From Quercus robur (Eukaryota; Streptophyta; Magnoliopsida; Fagales; Fagaceae), in contig NC_065542.1 of assembly GCF_932294415.1 (NCBI RefSeq), forward strand, positions 203,501-267,500: a DNA stretch of 64,000 nucleotides, in the 5' to 3' direction. The notes beneath the pieces were generated by a model, which ran no database searches, was not told the DNA's origin, and was given only the letters and a program-made list of their open reading frames with translations. A program made the position numbers and the translations under genes. Positions 34,901 to 46,900 of the stretch are shown piece by piece; position 1 is the stretch's first letter, and the number at the start of each line of letters is the position of its first letter.

Positions 34901-37900
34901 GGGTATACGACGGTTGGGGAACTTTAATTCTGCATTGCTAGGTAAATGGTTGTGGAGGTATGGCATGGAGACTGATGCTTTATGGAGGAGGGTTGTAGAG
35001 GCAAAATATGGGAATATTTGGGGTGGTTGGTGTACGAAAAAGGTGACAAGTCCTTATGGAGCCAGCCTGTGGAGATACATTAGAAGTGGCTGGTTGAACT
35101 TCTCTAAATTCCTTGTTTATGATGTGGGGGATGGTACTAGAGTGAAATTTTGGAAGCATTTGTGGTGTGGGGATGGTACTCTCCAAGAGGCATTTCCAGA
35201 GCTTTATTGTCTTAGTAGGTCAAAGGATTCCTCGGTGGCTGAAGTTATGGGTTGATCTGCTGGGAGGTTTCACTGGAATGTGCAATTTCGTCGTCCACCA
35301 CAAGATTGGGAAGAAGAAGCCTTTGACCGGTTTATGGAATTGGTCTATTCTTCGACGGTGCGGGGGTTTGGTCCTGATAAGGTTTGTTGGAAACCTGCAA
35401 GGAATAGAGGTTTTGAGGTTAGAGGTTATTATAACTCATTCTACCCTCCTACTTTTGTTTCTTTTCCATGGAGAATGATATGGCAATCAAAGGTTCCCCC
35501 AAGGGTGGCATTCTTTTCTTGGTCTGCTTCCTTGGGTAAGATCTTAACAACAGATAACCTTCGTAAAAGACGAGTGATGGTGCTTGATTGGTGCTATATG
35601 TGTAAGAGGAGTGGGGAGTCGGTGGATCATCTTCTACTTCATTGCTCCATAGCTTGGGAGTTGTGGTCCATGGTTTTCTGCTTGTTTGGTATTCAATGGG
35701 TTATGCCTCATACTGTTCTTGAGTTGTTTGAGGCTTGGCAAGGAAAGTTTGTGCGACATCGCCACATTGATGTTTGGAGAATGGTGCCTCATTGCTTGAT
35801 TTGGTGCATTTGGCGTGAAAGGAATGATAGAAGTTTTGAGGGTTGTGAACACTCTTTACTGGAGCTTAAGTCTTTTTTCCTACATACTCTCTTTGAATGG
35901 AGTGTGGTTTTTTCTCATTTTTCTTGTTCTTCCTTTTCTTTGTTTCTTGACCGTTGTTCTTTTGTTTCTTGACTTGTGCCCCCATAGTACATCCCCAATG
36001 TACTCGGTTTGGCAATCTTTTTATTATGAATAATATTCTTACGTTATTTATCAAAAAAAAAAAATATTCTCTTCTTACTTATCAAAAAAAAAAGAGTATA
36101 CAAATATACAATGTCTACATAGATGATAAAATGGTTGATGATGATTAGGACGGTAGTCATAAGAACCCTATAACGAGAATAATTAAATGTTCACTTTACC
36201 TTAATATTAATCTTACTTTTGGATTTCATATTTTAGTTAGCTAGTTTCCATTTGATAACTTATTTTGGATTTTAAACTTAGAACTTAAAACTTGGAAAAT
36301 ATTTCCATATTGTTGATAAATATTTTGGTATTTGGTTGCTAATTAAACATTTATTGAACTTTTTAGATACATTGGGTCAAAATGTAAATATATTTGATTC
36401 GTTAGAATAAACATAGCGATGTAAGACATGCAAATTACATCATATAATGCAAATTTTTTTTTTATAGATAAATTCACAATTTACGTGATTATCCAACATA
36501 CAAAATCATTATCAATGTATTTTTTGCTTTAAATATGAAAATATGTAGGATCTTACGATCTACGATCCGATCCTACGATCCACGATCCCACCTACCTCTT
36601 ACGATCCTATGTAAGATCCCAATTTTAACAACCTTGCCTGAGATCCTTAATCATCTAGCATAGTTAATAAAAATCTTATTTTAAGTGTCTTTACATCATG
36701 CATGCACCTTATTTGATACACTCAATACTTCTATCGGCACCTCCTTCCCTTGCCAGAGCAAGGTGGAGCATTATGTTGTAGCCTCATAAGTTCGAACTTG
36801 GGTATGCAACTATGCATCTATTCAATTGGGTTTTAGAGCCACCAAGCAGGGATCCAACTAGACTTTAATGCCCAAGAAAAGCGAGGAGAGTCCTCTATCC
36901 CCTGTTATTTGTCCACCTTAGAAAAATCCAACTTTTAAAGGAAATTTTAATTAATGCACTGTCTTGAAATAAAAAATTTATTAGTTCCCAAACTTACCCT
37001 TCTTAACTTAAACCAATGTTGTTAAAAGCGCGCTTTAAGCGTGCTTAAGCTCAAAACTCAAAGCCCCAAGGCTCCAGCGCTTTTTGGCGCTTTTTTATAT
37101 TTTTCAAAAAAATAAATCAAAACTGAAATAAAACTTTAGGATCTTGACATTATTGATATAAACCATTGATTTGACATGTTTTTAGTGTAACTTATCAAAA
37201 AAAGATATTTTGAGTGTAATTTGTCCTAAAAGGCTAAAACCCAACCCACAACCTCCCAATTCTTCCCTATTTTTTTTCTCTTGATTTTTCTCCTTGAAAC
37301 AGCAACCCACCCAGCTTCTTCTTCTTATTCTATTTTTTCCTTTTTGGATATCTGCTTGGTACCAATTACTATGTTGCTATGTTCTCATATTCTTAGCTCA
37401 TTCATGGAAAAAAAAAAAAAAAAAAGTACGATATAACATATTTGTGGTAATTGTTTAGTTACTTTAGTGGTTGATGCTGAACATAGCAGACTAATTCCTA
37501 TAGAGTTACAAGTGATTAAATTATTAACTAATATTACTAATTAGTCATAGGGCATTATGGATATTGGAGATTTAAGAAAGGATATTACATGGAAGTACTC
37601 ATATCTAGCTTATCCAAAAAAATAAAATGACTTGAAGTTAAAATTGCAAAAGTAGGGCTTATCTAAATGTTATATGAATTATATAAAATTTTTTATTTCA
37701 ATTTCTATGATAATTTGATCATTTGATTGTTGCATTTCTCATTAATAATTATTTTTAAATTTATTAAAAAAAAAAATTTTAAATGCGCACTTCGCGCCTA
37801 GGCCCCAAGAGGTCTTTGTGCTTAAGTGCGCCCCTCGCTTTTACCAACATTGACTTAAACACAAATAAATTGAATAAAAAAGGATCAATGACTTTTCAAA

Positions 37901-40900
37901 GTGAACAATATTTGGGACATCCCAAAATGGAATTGTGGACAAACGAAACCGAACAAAAGGGGGACTCTTTATTTATGCAAATATACCAAAATAAACCTGC
38001 ACATATAAATTTAAATCTCTAAAACCCCAATGACCTTGATTTAGTTTGGAATTTGGATTGCTTATTAATATTTATTTAACTTCATTTAGAAATTATTTGA
38101 AATTTCCTTTTATAGCTAATTATATGAATAATTTTACTAATTTACACATTGATGATTACATATTTAAGGGGGATAGGGCCAAGGGTGGGATCTTTGTTTC
38201 TTGCAAGAAAGGGATGTGCACAATAAACTTGGCAAGGATTTTTTAAAGTATTACACATGCACCTAGTGGATCTTGAACCCACAACCTCAACATCCACTCT
38301 TCTTTGCAAGAATAGAAGGTGTTATTTAAGCTAGAACTCAATGGCATTTAACTTGGCAGGGATGAGGACAAGAGATGGGGTTCCCAGCCCTCCCCCTCCG
38401 TGTTGCCAAACCCAATCCTAAGGATTTAGATGATCTTTCATCTTTGGGTATAATTCTGTTACTGGCCACTATATATGGTCTCTTGCTATGTCTTACAACC
38501 CTAAGGTCTTAATTCTGTAGTTTCAACATTACAGTCCTCATCTTATACTATTTGGAGCAGCTAGGACCACCTTCAATTTGAGAGGAAGGAATCTACATAA
38601 TTTTCAGCAGCTATATTTGATAAATTTGATAGCAATAATGGGAGAGGGGGGGTTTTGAACCTTGGACATCTCCATTGGAAACACCAGGAGATGCCAGTTG
38701 AGCTGCAAAACTCTAGGCAGAATTTTCAGCAGCTATGCGATTCTATTTGCAGTTAGCATGATGAAAACCTAACCAGGAATGCTGACTTGGGATTCAGACC
38801 TAGCACATCATCATTTTATTCCCTTTTTTTTTTTATAAGTTCCATTTTAATATTTCAAATTAAGTCTCTATGGTTACATATGTAACCGTTAATATACTCA
38901 TCAAAAGATCTTTATTCCAAATTAATTGAACTTAAACACTCTTTTTACTGTAATGGTGGGTTTCTTCTGCTATTGGAATAGAGTAATAACTCTTCTGCTG
39001 TAAGGCATTTATGTGAGCAACCAGATCATCATCTTTATCAAGAAGATTTTCAAGACCTTTTTGCACTTCAACTTTCAAACAAAACAATTTTGCCAAACTA
39101 TGGCCGCATAACCATCACCAACAAGATATATCTAGCTGCAATCAGTTGCATAACTAAGACCCATTTGAAAAGTAAAAATTCTCAACTGGGAAAAGTATAA
39201 GAGGCACTTTCTATGCACGTAACAAGGTTTGAAAACCAACTCTCCTTTAGAAAATCATCAAGTTCATGCCTTGTCCCTTTCATCCCAAAAGTACACGTTA
39301 AACTATCTCAACCAAATATTTCTCCAACCATCTATCACTACTCTCCAGATAGGACTCTAAATTTCCAATTAGTAGCTTCCAACCACATAAAGCCACTAAT
39401 TTCTGATGTAGAGTTACTCTCTAATGAATTTTTTTATAAACTCAAACTGCTTTACCAGGTTCTTCAATCTCCCATCCCCCATAGAGCATTATCCCTTCTA
39501 AATAAAGATACTTTTTGGTTCATTTCAAACAAGAGTCTTCTCTACCTAACACCTCTTCCAAGGAACCCCTTCAGATATACTCTGTCCATGATGTGTTACT
39601 TGCTAGCCTCTCTCAAAAGGTTCAGATAACTACAAGGAATTCTATTACCATACCATTAACTTCTTCCTCACATACTACTTATCAAAAAAAAAAAAAAACT
39701 TCTTCCTCACATACTTTCATAAGCATCACAAGAGGGATGCTTGATACTGTGCATACAGTTTGAGAAACCTATAGGGCCAAAAATGCATACTAGATTGCAC
39801 TATATGACATTATGACATTTATAGGTGATTCTCATGTGTCGATGATTCTAAAGGTCACTGAAAGGAATGCATAAACTAGAAAAGCCAGAACCAGAACAGC
39901 TCAAAAGTTCACCCAAAAAGATTTATCTTTAATAAGTGCCAAGAGCCTTGTAGTTTAACCAATTGGCACTTCCTAGTGTTTCCAACAGAAATATCCAGGA
40001 TTCATATACCGCTCCCCCGGCTATTATATTTTAAAAAATAAATAAATAAAAAAGATTTATCTTTAACAAGTAACATAATAGATAAAGAATGCAGTGTAGA
40101 ACCAATTGACTCACAGTTCCTTCCAGCATTTTCAATAGTGCCTGTTGGACACCCTCACCAGAAACATCTCTGCTAATGTTTAAGCTCTCAGCCTAAAAAA
40201 TGACAAACAAGTGAGAATAATTCAGACATAAAAGTATCTACACATTAAATTAAATTATTGTGAAGCCAAAAAAGTCACAAAACCTTCTTAGTTATCTTGT
40301 CAACTTCATCAATATAGACCATTCCTTGTTGAGCTGCTTGTACATTGAACTCAGCTGCCTAAATGCCAAAGGACAAGCATGACAATATTAGTCCACTGAT
40401 AATAATAAACAAGCACAAGCTGAACGGCTAAAGATGCTGCATTTTGATATTGAATTTTACAAAATAAATATCAAGCTTAAATATAAGATGAAATTGGAGC
40501 AAAAGTAAATTGAAATTCACAAACACACTCAAAAAAAAAAAAAAAAAAAAAAAAAAGGGACCCAGTCGAAAGGTACCGAAGATGCTATACAAATAAAAGG
40601 GGGAAAGGGAGGAACACTTATAGCATACAAAATTAAGAAAAACCGAGCAAAAAGCTGCAGTAACGTTAGTATGAGCAAAGGTTTTCTTTTCTTTTCTTTT
40701 TTCTTTTTTTTTTGAGGGGGTGGACTTTTTGAAGGTGGCTAAAACGGTAATTATCACCACACCAGATTACGGTAAAAATACCCTTCTGCTTAAAATGATT
40801 GTATTCAGATTGTTGGATTTACTTCCTGCACTTTTTCTCTTTTAAACTTAATATCTCGTATTTCACAACTCAACTTGGTATCAGAGCTTACCAATCCAAC

Positions 40901-43900
40901 CCTAGAATGCACGAGAACATCTTCACTTCCCTTCTCCTACTCTTCCAATATCTTTACCTTGCTTCCCCAATTATAAATCCTTTGCAGAATTATTGGCAAT
41001 TTCTAGATAGATGTGTTGTTTCTTATTAGCTCTCTACTAAATCCTCTCTGTCTGATGTTCCTACTCCATCCTCCTCTCTTTCGGACACTAATGATTTGGC
41101 TAGGGGCCGGCTCCTCTCCCGTTTTAGTGTCTCATGTTTTCTCCTGTTTTTAAACAGGTAAATGGCACGTGGCATCTACAAAATCATCTACAAAATCTAA
41201 TGGTAAGATATAAGGCCACATCACAACATCATTTATTTCCATTTTACCAGCACTCTTCGGCAATAAATACACTGTTCACACCCCACTGCACTTGGCAGTG
41301 GATGATAAGGACCCGTCAGAAATCATGCCAGAAATATCACCGGATCTGAGAATCCATAAACATAAACAGAGCCTCAAGGGAAGGAGAGAACCCATAAGCA
41401 CAAACAAAGAAAAAATTATATTGAATATAAAAATAAAGAAACAAAAGGGAGAAAATCCATTTCATTTCAATTCAAACCAGACCCATGACAAAAACCCACG
41501 GTAGAAATGGCAAGAGAGAGCTCAGTATCAAACTACCAAGTCTGAAATCAACCAAATCCCAACAAAAAAGATAAACAAACCAACAAGTGCAGATCCGAAG
41601 CAGTTAAACACACACAACCACAACTAGCATTTAGCATTTAGCAGTTAGTTCACACATAAAAATACACAAGAATTTTGGTCTAGCGGATCAAATCAGCCCT
41701 CGATGTCTAGGCTAGACAGAATTTTGGTGTCTCCCGATTGGGAGGAACATTATCCGGATGTGATTCAACGGATTTTACCTCGCCCTATTTCAGATCATTT
41801 CCCAATTCTAGTGGAGATAGGGGGAATGGCGAGGGGGAAAAGCCCTTTTAGGTTTGAGAATATGTGGCTAAAGACGGAAGGGTTTACTGAAAGAGTGCAT
41901 TCTTGGTGGAATCAGCATTCTTTCTCAGGTACTCCTAGTTTTGTGTTTGCCAAAAAGCTGAAGGCTTTGAAAGAAGACATCGTTCAGTGGAATCGGTTGG
42001 AGTTTGGTCATGTCGGACGCAAAAAGACTCAACTATTAGAGGCTTTGAAGTTATTAGATGCCAAGGAAGGGGAGTTTGGCCTCTCTGATGCAGAGACATG
42101 TGAGAGAGTTGCGGTGAGATCTGAAGTTGAGAAACTTCTTTCCTTGGAGGAAATCTCTTGGAGACAGAAATCAAGGATGCTATGGATTAGGGAAGGAGAT
42201 AATAATACGAAATTCTTCCATAAGGTGGCTAATTCCCGTAGAAGGTTTAATCATCTGAGTTTTTTGGAGGTGGATGGGGTGATTTATGAGGAGGAATCCG
42301 AGGTGGCTGCCCAAGTAGTAAATTTTTATAAACATTTGTATCAGGAGACAGAGGAGTGGAGGCCTTTTGTGGAAGGTTTGGATTTTGATCAGATAGATGG
42401 GTCGGAGAGGGGTTGGCTTGAAAGGAGATTTGAGAAGGAGGAGATTCTTCTAGCTGTTAATGAGCTGGCTGGAGATAAAGCTCCAGGTCCAGATGGTTTT
42501 TCTATGGCTTTTTTCCATCATTGTTGGAGAGTGGTGGAAAGTGATGTTCTAGCAGTTTTTGAGGAGTTCTATCATCATAGTAAGTTTGAGAAATCATTGA
42601 ACGCTACCTTTTTAGCCCTTATTCCTAAGAAGAATTATGCTTCTAATATTCGAGATTTCAGGCCTATTAGCTTGGTGGGGAGCTTGTACAAGATCTTGTC
42701 TAAGGTTTTGGCAAATCGATTGAAACGGGTTTTAGATCAATTGATCTCTGAGTCTCAGAATAGTTTTGTGGGAGGTAGACAGATTCTTGACTCAGTTCTT
42801 ATTGCCAATGAGTGTGTTGACAGTCGAGTAAAGAGTAAGATCCCGGGGGTGATTTGTAAGCTAGACATTGAGAAAGCTTACGATCATGTGAATTGGGAGG
42901 CCCTTCTAGATCTTTTGAAGAGAATGGGCTTTGGCGAGAAGTGGTGTAGATGGATTCGCACTTGTATTTCTACTGTCCAGTTTTCTATTTTGATTAATGG
43001 GGCTCCAGCTGATTTTTTTGGGAGTTCGAGGGGATTGAGACAAGGAGACCCGCTTTCTCCAATGTTGTTTTTGGTCATGATGGAGGTCTTAAGTAGGATG
43101 TTGAAAAAAGTTGAAGGTGCTGGCTTGATCAGGGGTTTTAAGGCTGATGGGAGACGGGGTGAAGGGGAATGTGTCTCGCATCTTCTATTTGCGGATGATA
43201 CTATCCTGTTCTGTGATGCGGAAATAGAGCAGATCCTTCATGTGCGGATGCTTCTCCTTTGTTTTCAGGCTGTGACAGGTTTGAAGGTTAATGTATTGAA
43301 GAGTGAGATGGTTCCAATAGGGGAGGTGAATAATGTCCATACCTTGGCAGAGATTCTTGGTTGTCGGATTGGGTCTTTGCCTATGACCTACCTTGGTATG
43401 CCGTTGGGGGCTTCCCATAAGTCCCCTTCTATTTGGAATCCTATCTTGGAGAAAATTAATAGGAAGTTGGCCGGGTGGAAGAAGTTGTATTTGTCAAAAG
43501 GAGGTAGACTGACGCTTCTTAAGAGTACGCTCTCTAGTCTTCCTACTTATTATTTATCTCTTTTTACTATCCCCTCGCATGTGGCTAATAAGATTGAGAA
43601 GATCCAGAGGGACTTCTTGTGGGGGGATTCGAAGGTTCATTTGGTGGGGTGGGATAAGGTGTGTGCTCCTAAGGCTAATGGAGGTTTGGGGATAAGGAAG
43701 TTAACTACTTTTAATAGAGCCTTATTAGGAAAATGGTTATGGCGGTTTGGGGTTGAGGAGTCTCGTCTTTGGAGGAGGGTCGTAGCTTTGAAGTTTGGGG
43801 TAGAGTGGGGGGGTTGGTCTTCCAAGCTAGGCAGGGGTGTTCATGGATGTGGTCTATGGAGAAGTATCCGAAAAGGTTGGGAGGCTTTTAGCAAATATAT

Positions 43901-46900
43901 CCGGTTTGAGGTAGGGGCGGGGAATAGAGTGAAGTTTTGGACAGATCAGTGGTGTGGGGACTTACCACTCCACCTATCCTTCCCGGTAGTGTATGGGATT
44001 GCCACTAATAGAGAGGTTTCTGTTGCTTCGTCTCTCGAACGGTTGGGGACCGAGGCTCGAAGAAGCTGGAAGGTTCCTTTACTTAGGGATCCTAATGATT
44101 GGGAGACGGGAGATGTGGTTGATTTCCTTCACACCTTGGCTTCTAGTTTACCTCAATCTGAGCAAGGTGACCGTATGATATGGAAATTGTCGAAGAAAGG
44201 TGATTTTAACATCCGCTCGTTCTACGATAGGCTTCGAAGCCCCTTGCCTATTATCTTTCCTTGGAAAGGTATTTGGAAGGTTAAGGCTCCTACGCACGTC
44301 TCGTTCTTTGTTTGGACTGCTTCTTGGGAGAAGATTCTTACAGGGGACATTCTGCGATGTAGAGGCTTTGATTTTGTTGACTGGTGCGTTATGTGTCGTT
44401 GTAATGGGGAGACGGTGAATCATTTGCTTCTCCATTGTGGAAAAGCTTATCAGTTGTGGAGCTTGGTGTTTAGATCCTTTGGGATTTCTTGGGTCATGCC
44501 TAGATCGGTTGCAGATATGCTTTTCGGTTGGTGGAATTGGTTTGGAAAGCACTCTTCTAGCATTTGGAATTTAGCTCCGTTGTGCCTAATGTGGTGTATT
44601 TGGAGGGAGCGAAATTGGCGGACTTTTGAGGACAGGGACAAATCCGATGACCAATTGCTTGCTTATTTTTGTGGTTCTCTATTTGATTGGTCTAGGGCTT
44701 GGGGACTCACCTCTAGTGACTCTCTCCCTTTGTTCCTTAGTTCTCTCCTTTGTAATTAGCTCTTTGTTGTTTTCCGTTTGTTTTCTTGTCTTTCTCTTCT
44801 TCTTTTTGTTTCTCTCTCTGTACTCTTTTCCCTACCTTATGTTTTCATGGGGTAGTTTCTTGAATATACATCTTTCTTATTTATCAAAAAAAATAAAAAT
44901 ACACAAGAAGCCTTTGTTATCCTTCCGCAATTTCTCAGCCCATTCTTTCCCCCTCTCTTGCAACTCTGTTTGTGATAGTCTCTTAGATTCGGTGTAGTGG
45001 TGTTTGGCGTGTGAGTAGTGGGTTACTGCTGAAGAGTGGAGTAAAAGAGAAATAAATGATAATTTGATGTGGCCTTGTTTTTACCATTAGATTTTATAGA
45101 CACCACATGTTGTTCATCTGTTTAAAAACAGGAGAAAACATGAGACACTAAACTAGAGAGGAGCCGGATCCATTTGGCTATTTCTTTATGATGAGATAAA
45201 TATACTTGTACTCAACATCCTATTACTCTTTTCTTTTTCTTTTTTTCCAATAATCATGTTTCACTTTGTCTTTATTTCTTTGCTTGTACCATGTCCTCTA
45301 TCTATATTTCCTCATCTTTGAGCAGGCTTTGTCTTCATCTTGATGGAAACTTGCCGTGGGTGAGAAAATGAGTTGCTCTTCACAAGAATCGAACCTCGGA
45401 GCTCACTACTCTTCCACCAGGGAACCAAACAATAGGATATCATTGGGTTTACACTGTTAATTACCTCCTTGATGGTTTTGGTGAGCACTTTAACGCGTTA
45501 TTGGTAACAAAAGGGTTTACACAGACATATGGTGTTGAATATCCAGAGTCCTTATCTCTTATTGATACTTCTGTGGACTACTATTAAACTTAATGGACAG
45601 CAAGGTGATTTGCTTCCCGATGTCAGTCAATACTAAGGGTTGATTGGGAAATTGATTTAACTTACTGCAACTGGCCCTAATATTACTTATACAATTGGTG
45701 AGGTTAGCATATGAATGCTCATCTTCAACCTCACTATGAAGCTATTTGTCATATCTTGCATAATCTGAAAGGCACTCTTGGGTGAGGATTGTTATACAAG
45801 CCTTATACTTCTTTATATGTGACAAGTTTTAGTAATGTTGATTGGGCTAGTAGTCATTTTGATAGGCGGTCCACCATTGGCCATTTTACCTTTGTTGGTT
45901 CTTGTTACTTCCACTAGAATTGTCTAGAACACAATCCAAATCCTATCTTCAAAAGAAGCCTAATTCTTCTTAAAAATATTTTATTAAGGTGAGAACCTTC
46001 AAAACCAAGCTCATGCATCTCCTCTTCTCAGCCTTCTAAGATGAGAACTTTCAAATCCATCTCCCACTAGAATAAATAGAAAAAATCAAGTTCCTATTTT
46101 CAAAATATGCCTATTCCTACCTGAAAATTCTGAACAAACTGTAAACTTTTCAAACCGAAGTACAACCAAACTAAACAGTAGGAACTCATAGAACCCAGAG
46201 CATATCACAGGTTACTTAAAATGTAACATTAAGCACCCACTTTTTTATATGAGCCAATATTAAAACATACCATGGAGGCACAACCCAAGTGCACAAGCAA
46301 CATCCAATAGAAAGATACCTCACACCAAATATAATCTTCTTCTTTTTTAGTTAAGCAATAACTAAAATACCTCATACCAAATATCAGCCAAAGGATTGAC
46401 ATACAAAAATCATGCAGCTGAGCAAATTCAGAATTCCACAAGTTATCCCAAGACATGTTGTTGAATGGCAAGTCGGAGGTCATGCATTATGTGGTGAGAA
46501 CAACCCACTGTGTAGCGATTATGGTGGGTATCCTTATGTGCAACTCCAAAGGCTAGGAAGTGCATCGGCAACAGAGACTGAGGATGGGTCTAGTGAAATT
46601 TTATTCTACATTATGATCACACAACCCATATAGACTGGGAACACTCCCTTTCATGTCAGCAGAACAAAAGGAAAGAATCTATAGCCCCAAGCCAAAAAAT
46701 TTTAATCTCAGCTTTAAAAAAGTTTGAAAAAATATTTTTCCCTTTTGAAATTTGACACAAAGTCTTCACACACAGAAAATATTCATCTCAAGTAACAAGG
46801 CAATATCCTCAAGAACCTCCCCTCTTAATAAACTAAATAGATTCTAATTGTTATGCAATCAAACTATTGTAAAGATCATGAGATGTTTGCAGAACTCCAA

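Larger units (their letters stand above)
29942..36092 (+). mobile_element. Full-length L1-like LINE, inactivated, in CLPX intron 7
   Basis: A 17 bp duplication AGAGTATACAAATATAC flanks the element (29925-29941 and 36093-36109). It has a 5' UTR of about 215 bp, ORF1 (30156-32342), ORF2 (32339-35972) and a 3' end TTATTTATCA plus poly-A, followed by a second copy of the 3' terminal sequence and another poly-A. ORF1 has two stop codons and ORF2 one frameshift and one stop, so it cannot move autonomously. It is antisense to CLPX. Confidence 0.93.
28681..36636. mobile_element. MULE-like TIR element, interrupted by a hAT element and a LINE
   Basis: The left end ATGGTTGTCAAAATCGC and the right end (reverse complement AAGGTTGTTAAAATTGG) are imperfect TIRs. 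CCTGAGATC is duplicated outside (28672-28680 and 36637-36645), a 9 bp target fitting Mutator-like elements. Sub-terminal GATCGTA/GATCCTAC motifs are dense at both ends. About 1.2 kb remains after removing the nested hAT element (28931-29576) and LINE (29942-36092). No transposase is seen. Confidence 0.65.
41103..45171. mobile_element. Mutator-like element with long TIRs, carrying a LINE
   Basis: Left end GGGGCCGGCTCCTCTC and right end (reverse complement GGATCCGGCTCCTCTC) begin TIRs that stay similar for about 150 bp, including GTGTCTCATGTTTTCTCCTG and a GGCCACATCA block. The exact 9 bp ATTTGGCTA is duplicated at 41094-41102 and 45172-45180, as expected for MULEs. Without the LINE the element is about 0.83 kb and encodes no transposase, so it is non-autonomous. 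It sits in a copia remnant. Confidence 0.9.
40876..45935 (+). mobile_element. Degenerate Ty1-copia remnant in CLPX intron 5, split by a MULE
   Basis: TGGTATCAGAGC at 40876-40887 is an exact initiator-Met primer-binding site. After removing the MULE at 41103-45171 the sequence resumes with broken copia pol: [12 protein letters not shown] and [16 protein letters not shown] (RT region, about 45440-45550), LIGKLI plus [13 protein letters not shown] (about 45638-45700, with a stop) and [20 protein letters not shown] (RNase H region, about 45838-45900). Much of gag and pol is deleted. Clear LTRs were not found, so the outer limits are approximate. Confidence 0.75.

Noticed and set aside
34484-34966. 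Open frame of 160 codons on the minus strand
   Set aside because: Antisense to the LINE reverse transcriptase; long only because of codon bias in the sense frame.
45375-45420. tRNA-like segment (GGTTCGATTC on the minus strand)
   Set aside because: A box-B-like motif is present but no cloverleaf can be drawn; it is more likely a SINE or retroelement fragment.
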